Source of the DNA: Melanopsichium pennsylvanicum
Taxonomy: Eukaryota; Basidiomycota; Ustilaginomycetes; Ustilaginales
Reading direction: 5' to 3'
NCBI GenBank assembly: GCA_900208305.1
Contig: OAPG01000004.1
Location: forward strand, 682,001-746,000
DNA length: 64,000 nt
Shown here: in pieces, positions 21,230-31,385 of the stretch
How the letters are laid out: each line of letters starts with the position of its first letter
How positions within the stretch are numbered: position 1 is the first letter of the stretch
Notes under the pieces: generated by a model
Told to the model about the DNA's origin: nothing
What the model saw: only the letters and a program-made list of their open reading frames with translations
The model's database searches: none
Made by a program: the position numbers and the translations under genes

Positions 21230-23086
21230 CTATAGTCTGAATACACCGATAGTCTGTTGAATTCCATCATAGATCACCGTATTGTCCGCTGGCACGTACT
21301 GCTTTGTGATCAACTTGATCGCCTCCTGTGCAACCACGCCTCCCCATAATGCTGTTATTGGAGGCAGACTTGCATCCCCTGACCTCACAACCTCCTTGAC
21401 ACTATCTTGAATCTTGTCCCATTCATCTCCATCTTGAGCAATGTTAAACTTGATAGTCGCAATCTGCTTGGCGATGGCCAGCATCTCTTGTTCGTCCTTG
21501 GTTGTGTCGCCGTTGGTGACCGATGCAGCATCGCGCATTTGGACGTCGGCTTCGCCTGTGGGCGTTTCAGACTTCTGACGCTTGGCTGCTCGGGAGCTGT
21601 CCGATGCACCATCATCTGCAGTGGTCGCGGTGAATGATGACGATGCCGCGCCAATTGTGGATGATGAAGAGCAAGAGTGCAACACACCAGGATACCGACC
21701 GTGCAATTCGACAAATTGGTCAGCTGCGGCCAAGGATATGTGGTGCTGAAAAGTGCATGGATTGACAGGATCCAGGAACGCAAGCATGGCCGCTTCTTGG
21801 TTGGGTTCCTCGCTTCTTTGCTTCTCACTTCGTCCCCTAATGAGCTTGAGATACCCTGCATGCTTGACAAACGCCTCGATCTCTTCTTGAGCGATCCTGC
21901 CCTCCACCCCTGCGACCTTGCAGATCTCCTCCACCAGCTGCTTGAACTGCTCCACATCCTCAAGGGCCTTGGTTCGGTAGGTGTTTTGCAGCTTGATGTA
22001 CCCTAAAGAGGTAGCCTTCATGTCTGGAATCGAGCCCGGCAGAGGCAGCGATTGCGTGGGTGATGCTGCCACAAACTCTCTCAATGCTCGGACTAGAATC
22101 CAAAAGTTGCTCGAGGCAGAGGTGATGTCGTTGCACGCAGCATCCTGGAACATTGCTTGCACGTCTGCAGGTACGCCACCACCACCGACTCCGTTCGAAG
22201 CCAAAGGGCGCCAAACATGTTTACCAAGTGCTGCGATGGCTTCATCGAAATTCTCTGCGTCAGGGTTGCCCGGTAGTCGGGCATGGTTGATGAGCTTGAC
22301 AAACGCATCGCGGTCTTTACTCGTCGGCAGGTTTCCTTCATGTGTAAGTTTCCACTCGATAAGCTTCTTGATGAGGATGACTGGGAAAGGAATGTGGCTA
22401 TGCTCGATAGTGTCGCTTGTGTCAAGATCAAATGATGAGGCGAGCTGGACAAGTTCCGGGAATGGTTTTGTGATCCTTAGGTCGACTACGGTATCTGGAT
22501 GGGTCTCGATAATTCCAAGCTCCTTCAAGCTGAATTGCATTTCAGCTAGCATTCCAGCACTACGAATTTTGAGCAAAGGCACCTGTGGTGATGGTGGTTG
22601 CAAAGCCCATAAGGCTTCGGAAAGAGCCAGGTCGAATTTCTTTGGTTGATTGACCGAGATGACGAGAGTGAAATCAGCAAAGTAGCTCGGATTCGACTGA
22701 AGCAAACAGGCAGGATTCTCGAGATTTGATTCAGAGACTACATTTGTGTTGATCTCTGTCAGCAAATGACACATTTGCTGAGCGGCATACTTGCCCTCGC
22801 TCTCTCCTGGCTGCAAGAAGAAGTTGACACCCAAGTCGGCGCTATCGACAAGTGCATCGTCGAGCATGACAAACGAGCCAATTCCTGGCAGGACCAGATT
22901 CTTGAGTATCTGTGCAGAGAGAGCTGATGCACCGATGACGAGTATACGCGACTTTTCCAGCCAAGATTGACCGGAGGATGCCCATAATCGTAGTTGTCGG
23001 TCATAGCGTTGTGAGTGAGCAGAAGGTGTGGGTGTGGCAATGGTCGAGTGGACTACCGGTAATGAATGTTTGCCGATGCTCGACAT
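21230..23086 (-). CDS. ULA1: NEDD8-activating enzyme E1 regulatory subunit (ULA1/APP-BP1)
   Basis: The non-catalytic half of the heterodimeric E1 that activates NEDD8/Rub1 for cullin modification, acting with UBA3. The 618 residues begin at MSSIGKHSLPVVH (23086). The upstream part of the open frame is Lys/Pro-rich leader without family similarity. The E1 N-terminal block RYDRQLRLWASSGQ is followed by a Rossmann segment (VIGASALSAQILKNLVLPGIG) that lacks a regular GxGxxG, as expected for this inactive subunit. FPELVQLA, PSFWILVRALREFV-type, GSIPDM, KLQNTYR and GRYPGV blocks follow the order in human NAE1. The protein ends with the conserved AQEAIKLITKQ and TVIYDG region. It shares a 250-bp divergent promoter with ARP10. 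Confidence 0.93.
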   Translation of the reverse strand: MSSIGKHSLPVVHSTIATPTPSAHSQRYDRQLRLWASSGQSWLEKSRILVIGASALSAQILKNLVLPGIGSFVMLDDALVDSADLGVNFFLQPGESEGKYAAQQMCHLLTEINTNVVSESNLENPACLLQSNPSYFADFTLVISVNQPKKFDLALSEALWALQPPSPQVPLLKIRSAGMLAEMQFSLKELGIIETHPDTVVDLRITKPFPELVQLASSFDLDTSDTIEHSHIPFPVILIKKLIEWKLTHEGNLPTSKDRDAFVKLINHARLPGNPDAENFDEAIAALGKHVWRPLASNGVGGGGVPADVQAMFQDAACNDITSASSNFWILVRALREFVAASPTQSLPLPGSIPDMKATSLGYIKLQNTYRTKALEDVEQFKQLVEEICKVAGVEGRIAQEEIEAFVKHAGYLKLIRGRSEKQRSEEPNQEAAMLAFLDPVNPCTFQHHISLAAADQFVELHGRYPGVLHSCSSSSTIGAASSSFTATTADDGASDSSRAAKRQKSETPTGEADVQMRDAASVTNGDTTKDEQEMLAIAKQIATIKFNIAQDGDEWDKIQDSVKEVVRSGDASLPPITALWGGVVAQEAIKLITKQYVPADNTVIYDGIQQTIGVFRL

Positions 23087-23336
23087 GTTTGGGAAAAGAT
23101 GACAGCTATTGCTGTGTGGTTTCAAAGGGTGACAAGTTTCTGAACGATGAGATGGTACATATGGTGGGAGGGCGGACAACAAGAGTGAGAAGGCGAAAGT
23201 GCCCAATCTGCGCTCCTGAGCCCCTTTTTTTTCTTTTTTTTTTGTTAAAACACACACAGAGACCAACACTTGAAGCTAATACATTACTTCCATCACCTCT
23301 GTGTGCATCTTTACTGAAGTCACATCAGCTTCAAGC
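23087..23336. promoter_or_regulatory. Shared divergent promoter of ULA1 and ARP10
   Basis: Only 250 bp separate the two start codons. The interval has a T-rich run at about 23225-23243, a plausible nucleosome-depleting tract. No TATA box is evident. Confidence 0.5.
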
Positions 23337-25397
23337 ATGTTAGGCTCACATGAGAACCTCGACTCGACATCTAGCTTGGGCGTAGAACCAACTGAAACTC
23401 GAAAAGTTTCATTTCAGCCATCCTTAGTGGCAGCAACGTCGAGCCAATCTTCTTGCTCGGCGTACATCTCTTCAGCGAAAACCTCAGCCGCAGCTACAGT
23501 CGCCACCACATCTGGTTACTCGAACGTCACTCGACGTCACTCTTTGTTTGGAACAGAAGACCGCATTGTTCTCGACATTGGTTCTCGCTATTTCAAGCTC
23601 GGTTTCTCTGGCGAACCGCGTCCGAGAGCCATTGTACCTTCGGTTTCATTCTCTCAACCTTGTACATCCTACCTTGGTTTCGAAACCGATTCTACGTCCG
23701 ATGATGAAAGTACGCTGTGGGATGCCGACTTGGAGCGATGTACCAATGATCAATTGCGTCGAGCCAAGCGAGGCTTGTTGCTTGCTCAATTGACGCAGTT
23801 GTTGAGAAACGCATTCATACACCATCTAATGGTGGATCCCAAACAGCGTAAAGTGTTGGTGGTAGAGAATCCGATGCTTCCGAATACGGTCAAGGAGTTG
23901 ATATGCAAGGTTCTGTTCAACAATTTGCAGGTACCTCAAGTTTCTTTTGTTCCATCGCCCTTACTCAGTGTTTTGGCAGTGGGGAGGATCACAGGGCTGG
24001 TACTCGAAGTGGGGTATTTGGAAAGCTCACTCATGCCCGTGTATTACGGTCGACCCATGAAGAGCTATACAGTCACCAGCAGGAGGGCAGCCAAGCGGTT
24101 GAATGAGCGATTGCGCAGATTGCTTTTGAAGTGGGCCAAGTTCGTTGCGGCTCAGAATAGTTTGCAGGACTCAGCCAAGGGGATCAAGCAGAGAACGCGA
24201 CGAATCGATCCAGCAATGTTGACGAATGATAGGTTGGAACAGATCAAGGCGAAAGCTCTTTTCGTCAGCTCACATGATAGTAGCCTCGATGGACTCAGAG
24301 ACATGTTGACGTTTCTCGACAATTTCGAAGAATCAACTTGTCAGCCAGTTTCAACAGAGGAGAGCCTCAAAGCGTTTCAAGCGATTCGCGAACAGTATTC
24401 TTTGGCATCAAGAGCAACACCTTTTACTTTTTCAATCGATTCGGAATTTATCGAGACTCATGGCACGTCATCTCTAATTCCGAGTGTATCTGCTCCAGCT
24501 TGGTCCGCAGGTAATCAAAAAAGGGGTGCAAGGGGGGTGATTGTTATTCCAGGTTGGGTTCGCGAGCGTGCGGCCGAGTTATTATTCGAAGCGAGTGATG
24601 ATGAGGATGACGCATCGCTCATCGACATGACTGTTGAAACGATTGCCAAGCTTCCGATTGACCTGCGTCGGACAATGTGCGAGAATGTGCTGGTTTCGGG
24701 AGGTACGGCCATGTTACCCGGTTTGATCAATCGATTCCGTACTCAACTGCAAGAGGCAGTGGAAAAAGCGGAGCAACCAGGTGGATTGCTTTCAATTGAC
24801 AAACACGTTGTTGGATCACATCAAGGTCAAGCTCAAATTGGAAGCCAAGGCAAGAGGAATGAAGAGCAAGGGAAAGGGAAAAGGATAGGAAAAGGATTAC
24901 ACAGCTCAATTGCGGTTCTCAACGATCCGTGGCCAGAAGTTTCATCGATGAAACAAGGTAAAGATGAGAAAGGTGGTGGAAGTGCGCCAGCGTTTGGCGC
25001 CAACTTGTTAGCTTGGATGGGCGGTTCGTTGGTTGGTGCACTCAAGACTAGGAGCTTGAACGCGATCTCAAGAGAGGCATACGATGAGGCGACCAAGACA
25101 GCTGAGGATGAGGCAAAAGTTATTCAGGAGGATGTTGAGAAGGAGAACGAGAGAGATGGCACGATAGCGGAGAAGGACAAGCGGGGAACAAGTGCAAACC
25201 GACCGGGAATGTTGGGAGCGAATAAAAGGGGATCTTTTGTGGGAGTGGTGGGTGGACTAGAGACGGGAGCGTTTGGTGGATTGGCTGCGGTGAGTCGACA
25301 CTTGGTGGGAGTGGGAGCAAGTGGGAGCGGAGGCGGAGTGAAATCTCCAACGTTGAGTGCTAGCGAGAGTGGAGCGTTGTCCAAATCACCTGCCTGA
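23337..25397 (+). CDS. ARP10: Actin-related protein of the Arp10/ARP11 type (dynactin pointed-end complex)
   Basis: A 686-residue divergent actin-fold protein. After about 80 Ser/Thr-rich residues, the actin phosphate-1 block appears as IVLDIGSRYFKLGFSGEPRPR, then KVLVVENPMLPNTVKELI and VSFVPSPLLSVLAVGRITGLVLEVG. Near the end of the fold is NVLVSGGTAMLPGLINRF, the actin adenosine-binding block. The FSGEPRPR and SPLLSVLA forms are characteristic of Arp10/ARP11, which caps the pointed end of the Arp1 filament in dynactin. The fold ends at about residue 480. Roughly 200 residues of Gly/Lys/Glu-rich low-complexity tail follow, making it much longer than usual relatives. The start is the first ATG of the frame. 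No intron is needed. Confidence 0.82.
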   Translation: MLGSHENLDSTSSLGVEPTETRKVSFQPSLVAATSSQSSCSAYISSAKTSAAATVATTSGYSNVTRRHSLFGTEDRIVLDIGSRYFKLGFSGEPRPRAIVPSVSFSQPCTSYLGFETDSTSDDESTLWDADLERCTNDQLRRAKRGLLLAQLTQLLRNAFIHHLMVDPKQRKVLVVENPMLPNTVKELICKVLFNNLQVPQVSFVPSPLLSVLAVGRITGLVLEVGYLESSLMPVYYGRPMKSYTVTSRRAAKRLNERLRRLLLKWAKFVAAQNSLQDSAKGIKQRTRRIDPAMLTNDRLEQIKAKALFVSSHDSSLDGLRDMLTFLDNFEESTCQPVSTEESLKAFQAIREQYSLASRATPFTFSIDSEFIETHGTSSLIPSVSAPAWSAGNQKRGARGVIVIPGWVRERAAELLFEASDDEDDASLIDMTVETIAKLPIDLRRTMCENVLVSGGTAMLPGLINRFRTQLQEAVEKAEQPGGLLSIDKHVVGSHQGQAQIGSQGKRNEEQGKGKRIGKGLHSSIAVLNDPWPEVSSMKQGKDEKGGGSAPAFGANLLAWMGGSLVGALKTRSLNAISREAYDEATKTAEDEAKVIQEDVEKENERDGTIAEKDKRGTSANRPGMLGANKRGSFVGVVGGLETGAFGGLAAVSRHLVGVGASGSGGGVKSPTLSASESGALSKSPA

Positions 25398-25616
25398 TGC
25401 GCTTGATACGCTTTAAAATGTAAAAGTGTCTTGTTGGGTGGCGTTGAGTTAGACTGCATATGGTGTGAAAGAGCTCTCTAAGTTGGTGTGAAATTCAAAA
25501 GTGAAGCGCAGCCCCACGATATCTGGTAAGACTGTATGCTTTCAAAGTGATGGTGGTGTTACAGAGAATGGAAAGTAGTACGATTTTAGGAATGTAAGAA
25601 AATTTGATCGACAAGT

Positions 25617-26069
25617 TTATTCGTTGATCTTGGCCAAGATTTCGGAATCGCGGATGAGGAGATATTCATCGTCGCCGACCTTGATCGAGTTTCCACCCCA
25701 GCTAGGGAGAAGGACCTTGTCACCGTTCTTGACGGAAGTAGGGACAATCTTTCCGTTCTTGTCGGGTGCACCGGGACCGACAGCAATGACGCTGGCTTCA
25801 GGGAGAGGAGAAGAAGCGGCAGAGGAAGGGAGGAAAAGACCAGTTGCGGTCTTTGTCTCTGGCTTGAAACGCTGGACCAAGACACGGTCGAGGAGGGGGA
25901 CGACGGACTTGATGCTTCGAATGGTGGATTGAGTTGCCTGAGAAGAAAGAGACACGAGAATAGGAGCAAGAGGAGGCAATTAGTATGACACCCAGAATGA
26001 CAAGGCTACACGACATTGTTACAGGAAGAGCAGCTGATGAGAATTGAGTATTGTTTGATTACCTACCAT
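25617..26069 (-). CDS. HSP10: Mitochondrial co-chaperonin HSP10 (two exons)
   Basis: This 107-residue GroES homologue caps HSP60 in the mitochondrial matrix. Exon 2 (25617-25937) encodes ATQSTIRSIKSVVPLLDRVL through ILAKINE. Its canonical start comes from exon 1, which is just the ATG at 26067-26069 followed immediately by the donor GTAGGT. The intron is 25938-26066 (129 nt), ending in a pyrimidine-rich CAG. Joining gives M-ATQST..., matching fungal Hsp10 N-termini, whereas the unspliced frame gives an atypical start. The mobile loop (about GLFLPSSAASSPLPEASV) and VGPGAP turn are present. It is divergent from HSP60, its obligate partner. Confidence 0.9.
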
Positions 26070-26453
26070 TTTGAAAGAGATATGGTGTGTGTGTGTGTAT
26101 AAACAAGAGGTAGGTGGTGGAGATGTGTGGTATGTGTGGTATGTGTGGAATGTGTGGAACGATGTACAGTAAAGATGATAAAGTTAGATTTGGTGAAAAT
26201 GAATTCGGAAGCCGGAAGCTGTGGTGTGTGTATGTTGAGGATTGTCAATTGTGATTTAGCTGAGCTTGACAAGACAATCCGCTTACACCGCGTTAGTGTG
26301 CTGTGTTGCTGTATCGCACTTTGGATCGGGTAAAACCGCGTGATCGACTCCCAATTCTATTTTATTTTTCTTCTTTAATATCGTAAGCTTAGCATTTTGG
26401 CTAATTACTCAAATTCTAAATTGAACAATCAATGAAAATCGTGCAAAATCAAT

Positions 26454-26525
<72 letters not shown>

Positions 26526-26736
26526 AGAAGAAGAAAGAAAAAAAAAAGAATGTGGCAGAACAACGGAGAAATTCAGATGGATCTTACAGTATTGAAAATA
26601 ATAATTCACAGTACAGAATAGCGTTGTGCTCATCAACTTCTTTCTTTCTCTCTTTCTGTATATCGTTTCTTGTCGTCATCAAGCAAGATAACTTTCAATC
26701 TCTTTCTTTCTTTCTTCCATATATTCACACAACATC
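26070..26736. promoter_or_regulatory. Divergent HSP10/HSP60 promoter region
   Basis: 667 bp lie between the two start codons and contain no gene. TG-rich repeats occur at 26085-26160 and a 69-nt poly-A at 26455-26523. A CT-rich leader precedes HSP60. GAATTC and GGAAG clusters at about 26201-26218 are suggestive but do not form a clean nGAAnnTTCn heat-shock element, so none is claimed. Confidence 0.55.
26455..26523 (+). repeat. 69-nt homopolymeric A tract
   Basis: An uninterrupted run of 69 A is followed by GAA and A-rich sequence, 214 bp before the HSP60 start. It could be a nucleosome-excluding promoter tract, a retroposition tail or a length that is partly a sequencing artefact. No retroelement sequence is visible next to it. 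Confidence 0.9.
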
Positions 26737-28503
26737 ATGTCTCTTCTACGTAACGCTGCTATTCCAACCCGAAAGGCCGCCTCTAGTCAAGGTCGTTCCT
26801 TCTCCACCTCGCTTGTCGCAAATGCACACAAGGAGGTCAAGTTTTCCAACGATGGTCGTGCTGCTATGCTTAACGGTGTAAACCTTCTCGCAAACGCTGT
26901 TTCCGTCACCCTCGGTCCTAAGGGTCGCAACGTTATCATCGAGCAGCCTTTTGGCGGTCCTAAAATCACAAAGGATGGTGTCACCGTTGCTAAATCCATC
27001 ACTCTCAAGGACAAGTTTGAAAATCTCGGCGCTCGTCTCGTTCAGGATGTTGCCAACAAGACAAACGAAGTCGCAGGTGATGGTACCACTACCGCAACCG
27101 TTCTCGCCAGGGCCATTTACGCAGAGGGAGTCAAGAACGTCGCTGCCGGTTGTAACCCTATGGACCTAAGAAGGGGTGTTCAAGCCGGTGTCGACGCTGT
27201 CATCAAGTTCCTCGAGACCAACAAGCGTGCCGTCACCACTTCGGCAGAGATCGCCCAGGTCGCTACCATCTCGGCTAACGGTGATCACCACGTAGGTCAG
27301 TTGATCGCCACCGCAATGGAAAAGGTCGGAAAGGAGGGCGTCATCACCGTCAAAGAAGGAAAGACCCTCGAAGACGAAATCGAGATCACAGAAGGAATGC
27401 GTTTCGACAGGGGTTACATCTCACCTTACTTTATCACCGATGTTAAGACCGCAAAGGTCGAGTTCGAAAAACCTCTCATCTTGCTCTCCGAAAAGAAGAT
27501 CTCGGCGCTTCAAGACATCCTCCCTTCCCTCGAGGCAGCTGCTCAGGCTCGTCGTCCTCTTCTCATCATTGCCGAAGACATTGACGGTGAAGCCCTCGCC
27601 GCTTGCATCTTGAACAAGCTTCGTGGTCAGCTTCAAGTCGCTGCTGTTAAGGCTCCTGGTTTCGGTGACAATCGAAAGTCCATCCTTGGCGATCTCGGTA
27701 TCTTGACCGGCGCTCAGGTCTTCTCCGACGATCTCGAAACCAAGCTCGACCGAGCCACCCCCGAAATGCTCGGTACTACCGGTGCCGTCACTATCACCAA
27801 GGAGGACACCATCTTCCTCAACGGTGAAGGCGACAAGGACCGCATCGCCGCTCGTTGCGAACAAATCCGTGCCGCCATCAACGACACCACCACCTCCGAG
27901 TATGATCGAACCAAGCTCCAGGAGCGTCTCGCTAAGCTCTCGGGTGGTGTCGCCGTCATCAAGGTCGGTGGATCATCCGAGGTCGAAGTTGGTGAGAAGA
28001 AGGATCGTTACGACGATGCACTCTGTGCTACCCGTGCCGCTGTTGAGTCCGGTGTGCTTCCTGGTGGTGGTGTGGCGCTTCTCAAGGCTAGTTTGGCTTT
28101 GAACGATGTGGCTACTGCCAACTTTGACCAGCAGTTGGGTCTGTCGATGCTCAAGGCGGCTTTGACGCGTCCTGCTCGCACCATTGTTGAAAACGCAGGT
28201 GAAGAAGGAAGCGTCGTGGTGGGTCGATTGCTCGAGAAGCCAGGCGAATTCACCTATGGTTATGACGCAAGTGTGGGAGAGTACAAGGATATGATTGCTG
28301 CCGGTATCTTGGATCCTTTGAAGGTGGTCAAGACCGCACTGCAGGATGCTTCTGGTGTGGCTTCTTTGTTGACCACGAGTGAGTGCTGCATTGTAGAGGC
28401 TCCTGAAGAGAAGGGTTCTGCCAGTGGAATGGGTGGAATGGGTGGTATGGGTGGTATGGGAGGTATGGGTGGTATGGGAGGTATGGGAGGTATGGGCTTC
28501 TAA
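26737..28503 (+). CDS. HSP60: Mitochondrial chaperonin HSP60 (group I, Cpn60)
   Basis: This 588-residue GroEL homologue folds imported matrix proteins. The N-terminal presequence is basic and Ser-rich ([25 protein letters not shown]), with mature protein from about [14 protein letters not shown]. Nucleotide-site blocks [12 protein letters not shown] and [11 protein letters not shown] are intact. The C-terminal tail has seven GGM repeats and ends GF, longer than the GGM tail of GroEL. The Cpn60 signature reads [12 protein letters not shown], so the usually conserved second Glu is Ser. Codon use is strongly biased to C-ending codons, as in beta-tubulin, fitting high expression. No intron is needed. 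Confidence 0.97.
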   Translation: MSLLRNAAIPTRKAASSQGRSFSTSLVANAHKEVKFSNDGRAAMLNGVNLLANAVSVTLGPKGRNVIIEQPFGGPKITKDGVTVAKSITLKDKFENLGARLVQDVANKTNEVAGDGTTTATVLARAIYAEGVKNVAAGCNPMDLRRGVQAGVDAVIKFLETNKRAVTTSAEIAQVATISANGDHHVGQLIATAMEKVGKEGVITVKEGKTLEDEIEITEGMRFDRGYISPYFITDVKTAKVEFEKPLILLSEKKISALQDILPSLEAAAQARRPLLIIAEDIDGEALAACILNKLRGQLQVAAVKAPGFGDNRKSILGDLGILTGAQVFSDDLETKLDRATPEMLGTTGAVTITKEDTIFLNGEGDKDRIAARCEQIRAAINDTTTSEYDRTKLQERLAKLSGGVAVIKVGGSSEVEVGEKKDRYDDALCATRAAVESGVLPGGGVALLKASLALNDVATANFDQQLGLSMLKAALTRPARTIVENAGEEGSVVVGRLLEKPGEFTYGYDASVGEYKDMIAAGILDPLKVVKTALQDASGVASLLTTSECCIVEAPEEKGSASGMGGMGGMGGMGGMGGMGGMGGMGF

Positions 28504-29080
28504 ATTTGACCCAATTTCAGAGTACTGTATGACATCCTCAATCAATCAACTTCCAACATCAATCAAAAGGAAGAACAAAAGCGTTCAAAATGACATCTTC
28601 TCTTCTTCCCTTTCCCTCCCTCCCCTCTCCCTCTCTCTCACGAATTCATTGGCATCACATTCGCAACACTCTATCTTTTCTTTACACAAGTGTATTTCAA
28701 TAGTATTCCCCCCCCTTTCTTCTTCTTCTTCTTCTTCTTCTTCTTCTTCTTCTTCTTCTTGCCATCTCAAAAACATGAGTGAATGGGTTTTCCTGGTTCT
28801 TCCACCACTCTATAAGTAAAATGAAATAAAATTTAAAAAAATATAAAATATAACAAAAACCCACATGTTCACGACATTGGGTCAGATTGTATTAGGTGTT
28901 TGATAGATGTATATATGAATTGTCAAGTTGTTACCAAGGTGCAGAATGATATTTGGAAGGGTTGTGAGTTTTTTTTAGCCATTGGTTTGGTTCGAGCCAG
29001 TGGTTGTGCTTGTTCCTTGGTGTTGGGGTGTTGAATTAAATCGAGAATGTTGTTGTTGATAAAATGTTTCGAATCTTTTT
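28504..29080. other. Convergent 3' region with a (TTC)n microsatellite
   Basis: The 577-bp gap is AT-rich between the convergent stop codons of HSP60 and the SWAP-like gene. It contains a C9-type run followed by about 14 TTC/CTT repeats at 28717-28760. No gene is recognised. Confidence 0.6.
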
Positions 29081-30439
29081 CTACTTTTGTTGTTTTGACG
29101 TGCAACAGCTACTTTGATCACTGTCATTATCGTCGCTATCATCATATTCCACCAGTGAATCTCCTTTTACTTTTGTCATCGTCATCCATGTCTTTTTCAT
29201 CAATCCATCTTGAAATTCAGATTGTTCTAACAGCTTGACTGCCTCTACATATCCCAATTCACCTCTACTCTTCTTCAAAGCTTCCCAAATTACCCCATAA
29301 TCATTCTCATCCTTACCACCGCAATCATTGTTGCCAATATCATTGTTTTTTCGTAAAAGAAACTTGAACCTTTCATCCCCACCATGATTAGCTAGAATCT
29401 GCATCTCGAGCATTGAAGCATTATTCGACTTTGCTAGTATTCTCGCCGTTTTTTGCATCAATTCAAATTGACTTTGTTCCAACAGAACCACTTTCTTTCT
29501 TTCTTCCACTTTGCTTTGACCTTCCATTTTCTCTTCCCTTTCCACTAATGCACTACCAACAACCACTTGGTCGTCCAAAGCGGAGCACCAAACTGAGGGT
29601 GAATCACGAGATCCAAGCGCTTTTGAACGAAAAGTGTGCTGAGCTTCGAGCCTGGCTTTCGCCCTTGAATGGAGGAAATCAGACGCTTCGTTTTCGGTCA
29701 TGTAAAACATATCTTCTGTATCACTTTCCAAATCTGACCATCCCATTTCTTGGTCACTTTCATTTCGAATTCGATGTACGTATGGCTGTCGATGCTTGGT
29801 AGTAAAAGGAGGAGGATGCGGAGGAAGAGAGTTGAGGAGGTGAATCGCGTCGTATCGATCAGTGACAATGCTTCGGTCTCCGGAAGCGCACGTCCAAGTG
29901 ACAAGTTGAGTACCGCAATCGCCTTCCCTTGAGGCCGAACAAGAAGCAGAAGCAGAAGAGGAGGATGAAGAGGAGGAGGAGCGTGGGATTTGGAGCGATC
30001 GTAAAAGCTCGAGGTCACTGTTCAGGCTAATTTCGTATGAACATGGCCATAGAAGGTGGTCGGTGGGTGAGTGTTGAGAGGTTGAAGTGGTAGTACTGGT
30101 GGGGGCTGCAAAGATGTGATACGAGAGAGTATCGTCTGGTTCTTGCGGAGACAATGATCGAACCAAGCGCCTTCTTTTGTGGGACGATATCCTCATGACG
30201 ATCCTCTCTTGCTTTTGTGTCTGGGTAGAAGCAAAGGTGGGACCGGGCCAAGAAGATCGAGTGAGAAGAGAAAGAATCGATGTAGGCAACAAGAAAAAGT
30301 GCTGCCGTTGAACCCTGAGCAGATGCCTCCACAAGTCCGATTTCCGAGCTCTCAAAGAAAATATGGTTCTCGCACCAACCTCTGCATTCGCACCACTTAC
30401 TTTCATCTTGTCAACGTCAATCATCACAGCAACATCCAT
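29081..30439 (-). CDS. SWAP/SURP-type splicing regulator homologue
   Basis: The frame is 452 residues. Two features point to the suppressor-of-white-apricot family. TDRYDAIHLL (about residue 190) matches the DRY segment of the N-terminal DRY_EERY domain. FELMQKTARILAKSN...EMQILANHGGDERFKFLL (about residues 335-375) fits a SURP (SWAP) module. A polyserine run and acidic patches lie between, and the C-terminus is Asp/Ser-rich. These proteins bind splicing factor 1-type partners and regulate alternative splicing. The start is ambiguous: ATG 30439 is the longest, but MRISSHKRRRLVRS at 30196 resembles family N-termini better and would shorten it by 81 residues. It is divergent from MAGO. Identification is by motif, moderately sure. 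Confidence 0.6.
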   Translation of the reverse strand: MDVAVMIDVDKMKVSGANAEVGARTIFSLRARKSDLWRHLLRVQRQHFFLLPTSILSLLTRSSWPGPTFASTQTQKQERIVMRISSHKRRRLVRSLSPQEPDDTLSYHIFAAPTSTTTSTSQHSPTDHLLWPCSYEISLNSDLELLRSLQIPRSSSSSSSSSASASCSASREGDCGTQLVTWTCASGDRSIVTDRYDAIHLLNSLPPHPPPFTTKHRQPYVHRIRNESDQEMGWSDLESDTEDMFYMTENEASDFLHSRAKARLEAQHTFRSKALGSRDSPSVWCSALDDQVVVGSALVEREEKMEGQSKVEERKKVVLLEQSQFELMQKTARILAKSNNASMLEMQILANHGGDERFKFLLRKNNDIGNNDCGGKDENDYGVIWEALKKSRGELGYVEAVKLLEQSEFQDGLMKKTWMTMTKVKGDSLVEYDDSDDNDSDQSSCCTSKQQK

Positions 30440-30566
30440 TCATTCACTCTCTTGAAAACGACCGATCAATAAGATTGTTCTCAATCTGGGCTCGAACAGA
30501 TAGCGACTTTATCACCCAGGCTACCGCCACTTAGGAGGGATATCTTTAAGGACAAGAAGACCACGG
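30440..30566. promoter_or_regulatory. Compact divergent promoter between the SWAP-like gene and MAGO
   Basis: Only 127 bp (or 370 bp if the SWAP-like gene starts at 30196) separate the two start codons. No TATA box is seen. Confidence 0.5.
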
Positions 30567-31385
30567 ATGTCCGACTTTTACGTCCGCTACTAGTAAGTTT
30601 CCTCTCCCCTAACTGTACTTTGTCACTCACAAACTCACCAACCACTCTCGCTTGATCTTTTCGACCTTTTTGCTCTCATTTTGTCTGCAAGTACGGGCCA
30701 TCAAGGACGACACGGACACGAGTTTCTCGAATTCGAATACTCGCGAGGTCGTCTACGATATGCCAACAACTCGAATTATCGCAATGACACTTTGATCCGC
30801 AAGGAAATGTGGATCAGCCCTCTTATGGTGGACGAACTACGCCGCATTGTAGAGGACAGTGAAATCATGCGCGAAGATGATGCGAAATGGCCCAAGAAAA
30901 ACAGTACAGGTCGACAGGAGCTCGAAGTAAGGCTTGATAAAGAGCATATCAGTTTCGAGGTAAGTTCCTTCCCAGAAACACACACTCTGGAGAGAAAAGA
31001 GAGTGAGACAGGAGTGGCACAAGCAAAAATAACATGCTCTGACCACAAGAGGGAATTTTCGGTGGTTCGATCTTTTGTGTAGACCGCAAAAATCGGTTCG
31101 CTCGTCGATGTCCAAGACAGTCAAGATCCAGAAGGGTTACGTGTCATGTATTACTTGGTTCAGGATCTTAAGGTAAGTTGAAACTCACACTCAGCCATAA
31201 TTGTTGCATCACACCCCATTTCAGTGGGGGCAAGATGGAAGATTGCAATAGCTGATCTTTTGAAAAAATGTTGCTCTTTCTGTCCGCAATCCACATCGTC
31301 AACGATCATATTTTCAACTACAACCCGACAGTGTCTCATCTTCAGCTTGATTTCTCTCCACTTCAAGATCAAACCCATCGCCTAG
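30567..31385 (+). CDS. MAGO: MAGO nashi homologue, exon junction complex core (four exons)
   Basis: 145 residues after joining exons 30567-30592, 30692-30959, 31083-31172 and 31332-31385. All introns begin GTAAGT and end AG. The product [25 protein letters not shown]... follows the metazoan MAGOH sequence nearly residue for residue: [43 protein letters not shown] and MYYLVQDLK. The last exon encodes [21 protein letters not shown] pairs with Y14/RBM8A and locks eIF4A3 on spliced mRNA. The presence of MAGO, with the splicing-type neighbour, indicates an intact EJC in this fungus. The first exon is only 26 nt. Confidence 0.97.

Noticed and set aside
26195..26225. Heat-shock element in the HSP10/HSP60 promoter
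   Set aside because: GAA and TTC blocks are present, but the spacing (GAATTC, TTCGGAA) does not fit alternating nGAAn pentamers.
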